Assembly (NCBI GenBank): GCA_910575555.1
Contig: CAJTFX010000004.1
Location: 124,001 to 188,000, forward strand
From: Lachnospiraceae bacterium
Lineage (GTDB): Bacteria > Bacillota > Clostridia > Lachnospirales > Lachnospiraceae
Length of the DNA: 64,000 bases
Direction: 5' to 3'
Positions 42,867-51,995 of the stretch are shown piece after piece. Every line of letters starts with the position of its first letter. The first letter of the stretch is position 1. The position numbers and the translations under genes are program-made. The notes under the pieces were generated by a model. The model worked only from the letters and a program-made list of their open reading frames with translations. It had not been told where the DNA came from and ran no database searches.

Positions 42867-44063
42867 TTAAAATGCCCTCCAACAAATTCCTAAGCTTGAC
42901 AGTTCCCCATCTTCCTCAACAAGCACTTTAAACGCTCCATAAAACAACTCTCTTTCATAATCCCCAACTTTTGCTGTTCTTCTCTCCATTACCTGATTTA
43001 AAGTGGCAAAATCAATATATTCCGCTAGTTCGTCTCCATTTTTCTTTTCAAGATTCCTAATAACATTTAAAATAGCATTTTTAAATTTTTTCTTAGAGCT
43101 ATCAATTTTTTCTTTGTCTCTTTCATCCCCAGGCCTGCCCATAATTTTCTCTCCGGCAGCCGCCACAAATCCTATCCGTGCCGGCTGCCCTGCAAACAAT
43201 TCTTTCCCAGATTTAAACTTTTCTATAGAATTTTCTTCCTTTTTTTCCTCAGAATTATCCTCCTTTTTCTTGTATTTAGCATCCAAGAGAATATCCATCT
43301 GCACCATGCACTCTAACACTTCACAAAAAAGACGCACCAAATCTGTCTCTCCACTGCTTTGTAAAAAATCATGTCTTGTAAACTCATCTGTTAATTTCTC
43401 CTTGGTATTAATTTTCCAAGTACGCGCCCCAAACGCTAAAAACAATTCCACTAATCCATCTGCCTGGTATTGCCCGCCTTTGCTCCTTTTTGCTGAATCA
43501 TCTATCTCAAAAACTTCAATACCTGCAACATGCTCTTTTATTTCTTTCACAATACCAGAAAAAACAATTTCTATTTGCCGCCTTACATTCCATGGCACTT
43601 GACCTGTATTCAAAATTAACATTCGGTATAATAAACTATTGCTATTATCTGAAATCCAATACTCAACACGTAATTCTCTTTGATTCACTTCTTCTTTTTC
43701 GGATACGGCTTTCATCAAAGCAGTTGTTCTTTGCATTCCATCTATGATGCTTAATTGTTCAACTGTATCATTTGTTATCAATTGTTCATACGCAATTTCA
43801 CCCTTTTCAACTTTCTTATATTGTTCCGCATCTGTTACAATCCCTATTACAACAGGAGGCAATATCGTACCTTCTTTTATATCCTCGATCATTCTGTTTC
43901 TTATGGAAATTGCTGTTTTTTGTTTTAATGCTTCTCTTTGCCCAGAAATTCCTCCTCTGTTTTGATATGCCTTTTCCACCATTTGAAGATACTCTCTGAC
44001 CGACATATTTTTAATTACTGACATGCATTTTAATTTCTTATCTAACAAAATACTTCTATTCAT
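42867..44063 (-). CDS. DGQHR/DUF262-like (ParB-fold) protein of an accessory two-gene module
   Basis: A 398-aa protein. SIIDGMQRTTALMKA (Asp108-Thr113 in IDGMQRT) resembles the DGQ(H/Q)R motif of DGQHR-domain and DUF262 proteins, whose ParB-like fold acts in DNA modification and restriction systems (DndB, GmrSD). ILPPVVIGIV before it and LILNTGQVPWNVRRQIE after it fit the same layout (N...P position). A Lys/Glu-rich insert (about 260-290) interrupts the C-terminal half. ATG at 44063 is supported by GGAG 8 nt upstream. AT-rich like its partner, and flanked by terminators. A regulatory or sensor role for the HEPN partner is inferred. Confidence 0.7.
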   Translation of the reverse strand: MNRSILLDKKLKCMSVIKNMSVREYLQMVEKAYQNRGGISGQREALKQKTAISIRNRMIEDIKEGTILPPVVIGIVTDAEQYKKVEKGEIAYEQLITNDTVEQLSIIDGMQRTTALMKAVSEKEEVNQRELRVEYWISDNSNSLLYRMLILNTGQVPWNVRRQIEIVFSGIVKEIKEHVAGIEVFEIDDSAKRSKGGQYQADGLVELFLAFGARTWKINTKEKLTDEFTRHDFLQSSGETDLVRLFCEVLECMVQMDILLDAKYKKKEDNSEEKKEENSIEKFKSGKELFAGQPARIGFVAAAGEKIMGRPGDERDKEKIDSSKKKFKNAILNVIRNLEKKNGDELAEYIDFATLNQVMERRTAKVGDYERELFYGAFKVLVEEDGELSSLGICWRAF

Positions 44064-44221
44064 ATTTTTCACTCCAAATTCATACTTTTGTTTATTGTAA
44101 AACTTAAGACCGCTTACTTATACCCTTTTATAGTATCCCATTTTTTTCTAAAATACAACATTAAACTATATTACATTTCCTGACTTTTCAAGAAAGCCAA
44201 AATTTATTTTCTGAAATTCAA

Positions 44222-44270
44222 AAAAGAGCCTTGTATCATCCATTCCCACAGATGATGCAAGGCTCTTTCT
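44222..44270 (-). terminator. Terminator after rpsU
   Basis: Minus strand AAGAGCCTTG-x-ATCATC pairs with GATGAT-x-CAAGGCTCTT, followed by TTTTTTG. It separates rpsU from the AT-rich module. Confidence 0.9.
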
Positions 44271-44275
44271 CTTAA

Positions 44276-44452
44276 TTAATTATATTTACGCTTTCTTGCC
44301 GCTTCGGATTTCTTCTTGCGTCTTACGCTTGGCTTTTCGTAATGCTCTCTCTTACGAATCTCCTGCTGAATACCAGCCTTCGCACAGTTTCTTTTGAATC
44401 TGCGTAAAGCGCTATCCAAAGTTTCGTTTTCTTTTACGATAACATTTGACAT
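44276..44452 (-). CDS. rpsU: 30S ribosomal protein S21
   Basis: A 58-aa basic protein, [20 protein letters not shown] at the start and [13 protein letters not shown] at the end, a clear bS21. It binds the 30S platform near the anti-Shine-Dalgarno and supports initiation. A strong purine-rich leader (GGGAGGTTAGGTGTGAGACT) and promoter lie upstream. Length is standard for Firmicutes. Confidence 0.97.
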   Translation of the reverse strand: MSNVIVKENETLDSALRRFKRNCAKAGIQQEIRKREHYEKPSVRRKKKSEAARKRKYN

Positions 44453-44529
44453 AGTCTCACACCTAACCTCCCTCCAGTTGCGTATTGTGCATATTCAACT
44501 GTTTGGGTCATTTTATTGCACTGCTATTA

Positions 44530-44557
44530 ATTATAACAGATATTTCCGGTAAGTCAA
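44530..44557 (-). promoter_or_regulatory. SigA promoter of rpsU
   Basis: Minus strand TTGACT (44557-44552), 16-nt spacer, TATAAT (44535-44530), about 78 nt upstream of the rpsU ATG. Confidence 0.8.
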
Positions 44558-44631
44558 CTATTTTTATAGAAAACTTTTAAATACTGCCTTCCACACATGA
44601 CTGCGCATGTGTCGGGCTGTTTCCGGTGCTC

Positions 44632-47283
44632 TTAGATCTGACCCTCCAGAACAGTTTTCACTTCTGCAATGGCATCCGGAATGCCTGCCGGATTCTTTCC
44701 GCCGGCCTGGGCCATATTGGGGCGTCCGCCTCCGCCTCCGCCGACTTTGCCTGCAATGGCTTTAATCAAATTGCCTGCATGGGCGCCTTTCTTCATGGCT
44801 TCCTCTGTTGCCATGGCAATCAGGTTCACCTTGCCGTCTTTTTCTGAAGCAAGAACCACCACGCCTTCACCCAGCTGCTCTTTTAACTGATCGCCTAAAT
44901 CCCGCAATCCGTTCATATCCACGCCCGTCACGCTAGAGGCCAGGAGTTTGACGCCCTTTACCTCGGTTACCTGGTTCATCACATCCCCCAGGGCGCTCTG
45001 GGCCGCCTTGCTCTTTAAAGATTCATTTTCACTCTGCAAAGCCTTCAAATCTGCCATCAGATGCTCTAATTTCTCCACCAGTCCCGCCGGATTGGTCTTT
45101 ACGGTTTTCGCTGCCGTATGAAGCAGCTCTTCCAGTTTGTCATAATATTCAAACACTGCCTTAGAGGTCAGCGCTTCAATTCGGCGCACGCCTGCCGCCA
45201 CGCCGGATTCTGAGATAATCTTAAAGGCGCTGATGCTGCTGGTATTCGCCACATGGGTTCCGCCGCACAGCTCCACAGAAAAATCTCCCATCTTCACCAC
45301 ACGGACAGAGTCGCCGTATTTCTCGCCGAATAACGCCATGGCACCTGTTTTCTTCGCTTCTTCCAGGGTCATCACTTCTGTTACAACCGGAAGGGACGCT
45401 GCAATCTTCTCATTGACAATGGCTTCTGTCCGGGCAATTTCCTCCGGCGTCATTGCCGCAAAATGAGAAAAGTCAAAACGAAGCCTGTCCGCATTCACAT
45501 CGGAACCATGCTGCTCCACATGAGTGCCCAGCACTTCCCGAAGGGCTTTCTGCAGCAGATGGGTGGCGCTGTGGTTTCTTCCAATCAGCCCCCTCTGTTC
45601 TTCTGACACGGACAGCTCTACGGAATCGCCTGTTTTAAACATGCCCCGGGTGACCACGCCCACATGGCCGATGCGCCCGCCCCGGAGATGAATGGTATCC
45701 TCCACCCGGAATTCATTTTCCCCGGCGCGGATAACGCCTGTGTCAGCATTCTGTCCGCCCATGGTGGCATAGAAGGGCGTCTCTTTTACAATGATGGTTC
45801 CCCGCTCTCCGTCTGACAATGCCTCCGTCAGTTCTGTCTCCGTGGTTAATACGGTAATCTCCGAACTGTGAACCAGACGGTCATATCCTACAAATTCCGT
45901 GGTCACGGAAACGTCAATCTCATCGTAGACCGTGGCGTCCGCGCCCATGTAGTTGGTTTCCTTCCTTGCATTTCTGGCTTTGTTCCGCTGCTCTTCCATG
46001 CAGCTTTTGAAGCCTTCTTCGTCAATGGAAAATCCCTGTTCTTCCAAAATCTCCAGTGTCAGATCCACCGGGAATCCGTAGGTGTCATACAATTTAAATG
46101 TATTTTCTCCGGACAGTACCTTTGTACCCTCCGCTTTCATCGCTTCCTGCATTTCCGCCAGGATGCTGAGTCCCTGATCGATGGTCTTGTCAAACTTCTC
46201 TTCCTCCTGGGTCAGCACCTTAAAGATAAATTCTTTCTTTTCCTCCAGTTCCGGATATCCGTCCCGGCTTTCCGCAATGACCGTAGCGCTTAAGGTTGCA
46301 AGGAATTTCCCGCTGATTCCAAGAAGCCTGCCGTGGCGGGCCGCCCGCCGGATCAGGCGCCGGAGCACATAGCCACGCCCTTCATTACCGGGCATAATGC
46401 CGTCGGAAATCATAAAGGTTGCGGAACGCATATGATCTGTAATCAGCCGGATGGAAACATCATCCATGGCGTCGGTCTGATAGGTCTTGCCGGACACCTG
46501 GCATACCTTGTCCCGGATTGCCTTCATGGTATCAATGTCAAACACAGAATTCACATCCTGCACCACTACCGCCAGACGCTCTAAGCCCATGCCTGTGTCA
46601 ATGTTTTTGTTGGCAAGCTCCTCGTAATTGCCGTGTCCGTCTCCGTCAAACTGGGTAAATACGTTGTTCCACACTTCCATAAAGCGGTCGCATTCACAGC
46701 CCACCTTACAATCAGAGCTGCCGCAGCCGTAAGCCTCTCCCCTGTCATAATAAATCTCAGAGCAGGGGCCGCAGGGGCCTGCGCCGTGTTCCCAGAAATT
46801 ATCGCATTTCCCATTTTCATCCCGGTAAAACCGGGTAATCTTCTCTGCCGGAACGCCCACTTCCTTCGTCCAGATTTCAAAAGCTTCCTCATCTTCTCCG
46901 TAAATGGAAGGATAGAGCCGCTCCGGCTCCATGCCGATGACCTCTGTCAAAAATTCCCAGCTCCAGGCAATGGCCTCGTGCTTGAAATAATCCCCAAAGG
47001 AAAAATTGCCCAGCATTTCAAAAAAAGTAAGATGTCTCGCTGTCTTACCAACATTCTCTATATCTCCGGTACGAATACATTTCTGGCAGGTGGTCACACG
47101 CCTTTTGGGCGGAATCTCCTGCCCGGTAAAATAAGGCTTCAGCGGCGCCATTCCCGCATTGATAAGCAGCAGGCTGTTATCGTTGTGGGGTACCAGAGAA
47201 AAACTTTTCATCGCCAGATGATCCTTGCTTTCAAAAAATTCCAGATACATCCTGCGCAGTTCATTTACTCCATACTTCTTCAC
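44632..47283 (-). CDS. alaS: Alanyl-tRNA synthetase
   Basis: An 883-aa class II synthetase. N-terminal aminoacylation domain (SKDHLAMKSFSLVPHNDNSL, MEVWNNVFTQF, GMGLERL), editing domain with HSATHLLQKALREVLGTH and CGGTHV zinc ligands, and a C-terminal DHHA1-type domain with a Gly-rich KVGGGGGGRPNMAQAGG end. GTG at 47283 is chosen because GGAGG then lies 9 nt away; the TTG 6 nt earlier is too close. No T-box leader is present. A small membrane-protein gene lies 19 nt upstream. Confidence 0.97.
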   Translation of the reverse strand: MKKYGVNELRRMYLEFFESKDHLAMKSFSLVPHNDNSLLLINAGMAPLKPYFTGQEIPPKRRVTTCQKCIRTGDIENVGKTARHLTFFEMLGNFSFGDYFKHEAIAWSWEFLTEVIGMEPERLYPSIYGEDEEAFEIWTKEVGVPAEKITRFYRDENGKCDNFWEHGAGPCGPCSEIYYDRGEAYGCGSSDCKVGCECDRFMEVWNNVFTQFDGDGHGNYEELANKNIDTGMGLERLAVVVQDVNSVFDIDTMKAIRDKVCQVSGKTYQTDAMDDVSIRLITDHMRSATFMISDGIMPGNEGRGYVLRRLIRRAARHGRLLGISGKFLATLSATVIAESRDGYPELEEKKEFIFKVLTQEEEKFDKTIDQGLSILAEMQEAMKAEGTKVLSGENTFKLYDTYGFPVDLTLEILEEQGFSIDEEGFKSCMEEQRNKARNARKETNYMGADATVYDEIDVSVTTEFVGYDRLVHSSEITVLTTETELTEALSDGERGTIIVKETPFYATMGGQNADTGVIRAGENEFRVEDTIHLRGGRIGHVGVVTRGMFKTGDSVELSVSEEQRGLIGRNHSATHLLQKALREVLGTHVEQHGSDVNADRLRFDFSHFAAMTPEEIARTEAIVNEKIAASLPVVTEVMTLEEAKKTGAMALFGEKYGDSVRVVKMGDFSVELCGGTHVANTSSISAFKIISESGVAAGVRRIEALTSKAVFEYYDKLEELLHTAAKTVKTNPAGLVEKLEHLMADLKALQSENESLKSKAAQSALGDVMNQVTEVKGVKLLASSVTGVDMNGLRDLGDQLKEQLGEGVVVLASEKDGKVNLIAMATEEAMKKGAHAGNLIKAIAGKVGGGGGGRPNMAQAGGKNPAGIPDAIAEVKTVLEGQI

Positions 47284-47302
47284 GACCAATTTCCTCCACT
47301 GT

Positions 47303-47449
47303 CTATTTCTCTTGCTGTGTCAGTTCCGCTGCTGTTTTGCTGTCTTTTCTGTCACGCAGTTTCTTTCCCAGAAAAAGTCCGCAGCCGGCTACTGCCGCCA
47401 TAAGTACAAACTTCAAGGCATACTGTATCAAACTGGCCAAAAACGTCAT
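47303..47449 (-). CDS. Small single-span membrane protein upstream of alaS
   Basis: A 48-aa protein beginning MTFLASLIQYALKFVLMAAV and ending KDSKTAAELTQQEK. It has one membrane helix (about 3-27, ending in AGCGLFLG) followed by a basic stop-transfer stretch (KKLRDRK). AGGAGGTGCTTTT precedes the ATG, which is strong support for translation. I do not recognise it. It may be cotranscribed with alaS (19-nt gap to the chosen start). Confidence 0.75.
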   Translation of the reverse strand: MTFLASLIQYALKFVLMAAVAGCGLFLGKKLRDRKDSKTAAELTQQEK

Positions 47450-47524
47450 AAAAGCACCTCCTATCAAGTGTTAATCATATCATATGACCGGCCGATTTTC
47501 AAGAACGGCCAGGGATAAATCCCT

Positions 47525-48004
47525 TTATTCTGTCAGCGGAGCATCCTCCAGGAGATTCTCTCCGTCTGCCGCCGAGGTGGCAAGGGCGTCGCAGCGTTCA
47601 TTCATCACATGCCCGTCGTGGCCCTTGACCCAGATAAAGGTTACCTTATGGGGCGCCATTGCTTTCAGCAGCGCTTTCCAGAGATCGATATTTTTCACCG
47701 GTTTTCCGTCTGATTTCTTCCAGCTCCTTTTCAGCCAGCCGGACACCCAGTTCTGGTTGAAGGCGTCCACCACATATTTGGAATCGGAATACAGTTCTAC
47801 CTGGCAGGGCCGGTTTAATTCCTGCAGGCTGCGGATAACCGCCATCAGCTCCATACGGTTGTTGGTGGTTTTCCGGTAGCCGGCGGAAATTTCTTTTTTA
47901 TAAACTTTCCCTTCCTGATCCGTATAGACCAGAACTGCGCCGTAGCCGCCCGGCCCGTCGGGATTGCCCCGGGCCGCGCCGTCTGTGTATATTTTTACAT
48001 CCAT
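47525..48004 (-). CDS. rnhA: Ribonuclease HI
   Basis: A 159-aa RNase H that removes RNA from RNA-DNA hybrids. Catalytic acids fit Asp8 ([20 protein letters not shown]), Glu52 (NRMELMAVI) and Asp74 ([12 protein letters not shown]), with the handle region around [20 protein letters not shown] and [14 protein letters not shown]. The ATG follows GGGGAAAAC. It ends next to a small AGGGAT/ATCCCT inverted repeat. Confidence 0.95.
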   Translation of the reverse strand: MDVKIYTDGAARGNPDGPGGYGAVLVYTDQEGKVYKKEISAGYRKTTNNRMELMAVIRSLQELNRPCQVELYSDSKYVVDAFNQNWVSGWLKRSWKKSDGKPVKNIDLWKALLKAMAPHKVTFIWVKGHDGHVMNERCDALATSAADGENLLEDAPLTE

Positions 48005-48018
48005 GTTTTCCCCATTCC

Positions 48019-49707
48019 TTATTTCTGTCCGGTATTTCCTTGTATCTTTGTCTGGGTGTAAGAAGAGCCGTTGAAAATACCCTGTCTCTTACATTTTTTA
48101 AGATTATTTTTAACAATATAATAAACTCTGGCGTCACCGGACAGAGAAATTCCGTTTACGCCCATATTGGAAATCTTATTCTTTCCAATGGAAGAAATAG
48201 TTCCGCTCATTGCCACGATCCCATGCTGCTTGCAGCCTGTGATTTTATTCTCCTGAATTCCCTTTGTTTTGCTTTTTCCGGAACCAATGCTTCCGGCAAT
48301 TAACACGATTCCGCTTTTATTGATGGTTTTTAAGGTATTCCCGGATACATTGGTGACCTTTGCCTTGTTGATGCAGATTCCGTTCTCACCGGTATTGCTT
48401 ATTTTGTTTTTCGTAATATCCTTCAGGGCACAGTCTGCCTTTCCATGGATATCAATAATTGAAATTCCGTGCTTTTTGGCTTTGTTGATGGTATTGCCTG
48501 TAATACTGGTTACCTTACCGTCATCTACGCTGATTCCGTTCCATTTTACATTGGTAATTTTATTTCCGGAAACTTTCTTTACCGTTCCGCCTCCGATGGA
48601 AATTCCATGTTTTGCAATATTCTTCAGTGTATTATTGGAAATCACTACATTCTTCCCGGAGTCTACCATGATTCCGTTCTTTTTCATGCCCTCGGCCTGA
48701 TTGCCCTCAATCACCACTCCGTCTGCAACCATCACATGCATGGCAAACTGATAAGGCCCTTTGACAATGTTGTTCTTTACTGTCAGATTGTTGATGCCGA
48801 TACAGGTAATCGCAATCTTTGCCGCCTTGTTCTTAGAAGAACAGGTGATAGTATTATTGGTAATGGTAATGTCTTCATTCCTGTACTTTCCGTCTTTTGT
48901 ATGGCGATGCTGCCCTACGCCGCAGGGAATGTCGTTGAATTTGTTGTCCGTAATAACCACATTTTTGCAGGATGTACCGTCAATGACAGAGCCTCTCGCC
49001 CAAGGCTCATTGCCGGTTTTCCATGCGGTTTCAATCTGAATGGCTTCCCTTGCATAAGTATAACTGTTTTCCTTGCCTTTCTTATAGCGGAACCCGGTAA
49101 AGGTACATCCGCTGACCTCTCCGTTTTTCACGCCCACCAGTTCTAAGATGTGGCAGTCATAGGTATTCTTAATGGTACAGTCCTTGATGGTAATATTCTC
49201 TGCATGGTCAAAACGGACCACATCGGTTCCCTTGGTAGCCTTTGCCGTATTGCCGCCGTCGATGGTTCCGCCTTCTATTGTGATGTTTTTGGACATATTA
49301 TATTTTCCCACAACATCTCTTTTACTGTTCTGATCCACATTAAAAAGAACTTCCCGGTTAATCCAGCTGTCCATTCGGTACAGGGTCGCATTCTTATCCA
49401 GAATCAAGTGGGTATTGGAATACACCCGAAGAGTCTTGTCAATGTTGTAAGTTCCTGCCGGAAAATAAATAGTAATTTCTTTCTTTGAACCGATGGCTTT
49501 GTTCAGTACGCTCTGGATTCCTTTGGAATCAGATATTTTGTCCTTGGGGTTGACCTTTTCTTCTGCGTCTGTAACTACATTATAATCGTAATTCGGCGCA
49601 GATGACGCCTGAACCCGTCCTGTGTTCATAAGCACGCCTGCGCTTACCAGCATGGCTGCCCACAGTCCCAGTTTTCTTTTGGTAAATTTGATTTGATCTT
49701 TTTTCAT
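48019..49707 (-). CDS. Secreted right-handed parallel beta-helix protein
   Basis: A 562-aa exported protein. The signal peptide runs to about residue 36 ([20 protein letters not shown] then QASSA). After a pectate-lyase-like N-terminal cap ([40 protein letters not shown]) come many beta-helix rungs of 20-25 residues with the pattern [16 protein letters not shown] or [16 protein letters not shown]. Such proteins are often polysaccharide lyases, epimerases or adhesins; no catalytic residue can be named here. The ATG follows GGAGGTGCAAA. No anchor or sorting motif is seen, so release to the medium is likely. Confidence 0.88.
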   Translation of the reverse strand: MKKDQIKFTKRKLGLWAAMLVSAGVLMNTGRVQASSAPNYDYNVVTDAEEKVNPKDKISDSKGIQSVLNKAIGSKKEITIYFPAGTYNIDKTLRVYSNTHLILDKNATLYRMDSWINREVLFNVDQNSKRDVVGKYNMSKNITIEGGTIDGGNTAKATKGTDVVRFDHAENITIKDCTIKNTYDCHILELVGVKNGEVSGCTFTGFRYKKGKENSYTYAREAIQIETAWKTGNEPWARGSVIDGTSCKNVVITDNKFNDIPCGVGQHRHTKDGKYRNEDITITNNTITCSSKNKAAKIAITCIGINNLTVKNNIVKGPYQFAMHVMVADGVVIEGNQAEGMKKNGIMVDSGKNVVISNNTLKNIAKHGISIGGGTVKKVSGNKITNVKWNGISVDDGKVTSITGNTINKAKKHGISIIDIHGKADCALKDITKNKISNTGENGICINKAKVTNVSGNTLKTINKSGIVLIAGSIGSGKSKTKGIQENKITGCKQHGIVAMSGTISSIGKNKISNMGVNGISLSGDARVYYIVKNNLKKCKRQGIFNGSSYTQTKIQGNTGQK

Positions 49708-49755
49708 TTTGCACCTCCGTATGATTTCCTATTATACCGAATAACACAGAAACAA

Positions 49756-50508
49756 TCAACGAAAAATTTCCTGATTCTCCTTCTCCACAACAAGTATCTT
49801 TTCCCGTACTGCCGCAGTTCTCGGAAGGCTTCGGTATTCCTGAATCACCTCATACTTTTTCCACAAATGCATGGGTACAATACATTCTGCCTGCACATGT
49901 TCGATGAAATAATCAATTCCCAGATACCGGTCATGCTCCTGCCTGGGGTCCAGCACCACAAAGGCCAGGTCTATGTTTCTTCCGGAAAGCAGATCGATCT
50001 GCGCTTTGTAAGTTTTTTCCTGATACTCATTAAATTCCTCCGGCTCCCCTTCCCATCTCCACCAGTTCAAATCCCCTGCATGGTAAATGGTTTTGCCGGA
50101 AACAGACGCAAGAAAGGCCACTCCGCTGTCTGTGGAACGCAGGGTTTCCACAGTAATTCCTCCTATTTCATATCGTTCTCCCGGTTTAACATAAGTAATG
50201 CAATCCCTGATTTCTTCTTCCACCCCCAGGCGTTTCAGCGCGGAATTTCCCAGTTTTTTTCTGATGTCTTTGGAAAAAATATATTGGATATCGGGATATT
50301 TCCTGCTCCATTTCAGTACCTCCGGGTCAAAATGGTCCTGATGGCTGTGGCTTGAAAACACATATACCGGCGTTTCTTCCGGCAATTCTGGCATTTTCCC
50401 ATGATAGATACAATCCGAAACTCTGTCTCCTCTGAAATAGTCAAAAACCAGCGCCCTTTTGTCCGTTTCTACGCAAAAGGCGCTGTGGTGAATATAAGTA
50501 ATCTTCAT
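49756..50508 (-). CDS. Metallo-beta-lactamase-fold hydrolase (UlaG-like)
   Basis: A 250-aa cytoplasmic MBL-fold protein. It starts MKITYIHHSAFCVETDKRAL and carries the HxHxDH metal motif as SHSHQDHFD, a GVAFLASVSGKTIYHAGDLN strand with the Asp ligand, and a late His in CIVPMHLWKKYE. The ATG at 50508 has GGAGGAGACA upstream; a 25-codon extension runs through a palindromic repeat and is rejected. Function is generic, perhaps a phosphodiesterase or lactonase. It lies alone between two structured intergenic elements. Confidence 0.87.
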   Translation of the reverse strand: MKITYIHHSAFCVETDKRALVFDYFRGDRVSDCIYHGKMPELPEETPVYVFSSHSHQDHFDPEVLKWSRKYPDIQYIFSKDIRKKLGNSALKRLGVEEEIRDCITYVKPGERYEIGGITVETLRSTDSGVAFLASVSGKTIYHAGDLNWWRWEGEPEEFNEYQEKTYKAQIDLLSGRNIDLAFVVLDPRQEHDRYLGIDYFIEHVQAECIVPMHLWKKYEVIQEYRSLPRTAAVREKILVVEKENQEIFR

Positions 50509-50527
50509 TGTCTCCTCCGCTTTCTTC

Positions 50528-50589
50528 CAAAGCGTATTTGAAAAATACTTTCCGACAGATGTCAGGAATAATTTTTCAAACACGCTTTG
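50528..50589. repeat. 62-nt palindromic (MITE/REP-like) element
   Basis: CAAAGCGT ... ACGCTTTG arms continue as TTTGAAAAAT / ATTTTTCAAA and CCGACA / TGTCAGG, so almost the whole element folds into one hairpin with few mismatches. One arm is repeated at 41781-41795. It encodes nothing and lies 20 nt upstream of the MBL gene start. Confidence 0.6.
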
Positions 50590-50650
50590 ACATTTTGTAA
50601 ACTGTTTTTTATTATACTGTAATTTTTACAAAATGTACAGGCACAAAAAG

Positions 50651-50749
50651 AGGGCTGCCGGGAAATGAAGCTTACACCCGATATACAGTTGTGACACGAA
50701 AAGAATCACAGTATATATTGGGGAAAATCTGTCAGTTCCCAACAGCCCT
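50651..50749 (-). terminator. Large terminator structure after the flavodiiron gene
   Basis: Minus strand AGGGCTGTTGGGAA pairs with TTCCCGGCAGCCCT, then CTTTTTG. The interior holds a second stem TATATAC-TGTGA / TCACA-GTATA with a bulge. It begins 9 nt after the stop codon. Confidence 0.75.
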
Positions 50750-50757
50750 TTATCTTA

Positions 50758-51975
50758 TTATACTTCTTTCATTGAATCAATAATTGCATCTGCAAGCGCA
50801 TCCAGCTCCAGGCTCTTATCCGGGCCCATGGAAGAAGCGATGCTTAACCGGTCGTTTAAAACGGTCATGTTTTTCATTTCTTCATCAATAAACTTCTGCA
50901 TTAAATCTCCGGACTTGCAGGCCCAGGAGCCATTCTCTATCAGTGCAAAGGTACGGTTCTGCATATTCAATGCCTTCATATCCATCAGGAAGTTATGCAT
51001 CACCGGATAAATGCCCAGGTTATATGTGACAGACGCCAGCACGATATGGCTGTATTTAAAAGCTTCTGAAATCAGGTACGAAACATGGGTGTTGGATACA
51101 TCATAAACTGCCACATTGGAGCATCCCTTTTCGCAGAGCCTTGCCGCCAATGCCTGAGCCGCTGATTCCGTATTGCCGTACATGGACGCATAGGCAATCA
51201 AAACTCCCTGCTCTTCCGGCTCATACCGGCTCCATTTATCGTATTTTTCTACAAAATAGCCCAGGTTCTCACGCCAGACAGGGCCGTGAAGCGGACAGAT
51301 GAACTTAATCTGATCTAAAATCCCGGAGGCTTTCTTTAACAGAAGCTGAATATGGGGGCCGTATTTGCCTACGATATTCGTCAGGTAGCGGCGGGCTTCG
51401 TCAATCCAGTCACGGTCGAAATCCACCTCGTCAGCAAAGAGCTTGCCGTCCAGGGCGATAAAAGAACCGAAAGCGTCTGCCGCAAACAATACGCCGTTGG
51501 TGGTATCAAATGTCACCATGGCTTCCGGCCAGTGCACCATGGGAGCCGCTACAAAGGTTACTGTATGATCGCCGAAGCAGTGGGTATCTCCTTCTGCCAC
51601 AGTAATGCATTCATGCAGATCCGGATGGAAGCCGAACTGACGCATCAGCATAAAGGCTTTCTCACTGGAAATTACTTTTACATCCGGATAGCGAAGCAGG
51701 ATCTGTTCGACGGACGCTGCATGATCCGGCTCCATATGATTGATCACAAGCCAGTCCAGGGGACGGTCCCCCAACAGATAATCCAGGTTTTCCGCAAGCT
51801 GACGGTACGCCGACCAGTCCACCGTGTCAAACAAAACTGTTTCCTGATCCATCAGCAGATATGCGTTGTAGCTTACTCCCTGCGGAATCGGATGAATATT
51901 TTCAAATAAATGAAGCCTGTGGTCATTGGCTCCCACCCAGTACAAATCATCGGTTACTTTCCGTACACAATACAT
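50758..51975 (-). CDS. fprA: Flavodiiron protein (A-type flavoprotein)
   Basis: A 405-aa enzyme reducing O2 to water or NO to N2O. The N-terminal diiron MBL domain has NHMEPDHAAS (His80, Glu82, Asp84, His85) and further ligands around VHWPEAMVTF, AADAFGSF and LHGPVWR. The C-terminal flavodoxin domain (about 258-400) binds FMN at ASMYGNTESAA. It has no rubredoxin of its own; the gene 20 nt upstream encodes a fusion ending in rubredoxin, the usual electron donor. The ATG follows GGAGGAACGAATCT. Confidence 0.95.
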   Translation of the reverse strand: MYCVRKVTDDLYWVGANDHRLHLFENIHPIPQGVSYNAYLLMDQETVLFDTVDWSAYRQLAENLDYLLGDRPLDWLVINHMEPDHAASVEQILLRYPDVKVISSEKAFMLMRQFGFHPDLHECITVAEGDTHCFGDHTVTFVAAPMVHWPEAMVTFDTTNGVLFAADAFGSFIALDGKLFADEVDFDRDWIDEARRYLTNIVGKYGPHIQLLLKKASGILDQIKFICPLHGPVWRENLGYFVEKYDKWSRYEPEEQGVLIAYASMYGNTESAAQALAARLCEKGCSNVAVYDVSNTHVSYLISEAFKYSHIVLASVTYNLGIYPVMHNFLMDMKALNMQNRTFALIENGSWACKSGDLMQKFIDEEMKNMTVLNDRLSIASSMGPDKSLELDALADAIIDSMKEV

Positions 51976-51995
51976 AGATTCGTTCCTCCCTTCTG

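Noticed and set aside
47284-47520. T-box leader before alaS
   Set aside because: The stretch is occupied by a small coding gene with its own ribosome binding site; no T-box sequence or tRNA specifier structure is seen.
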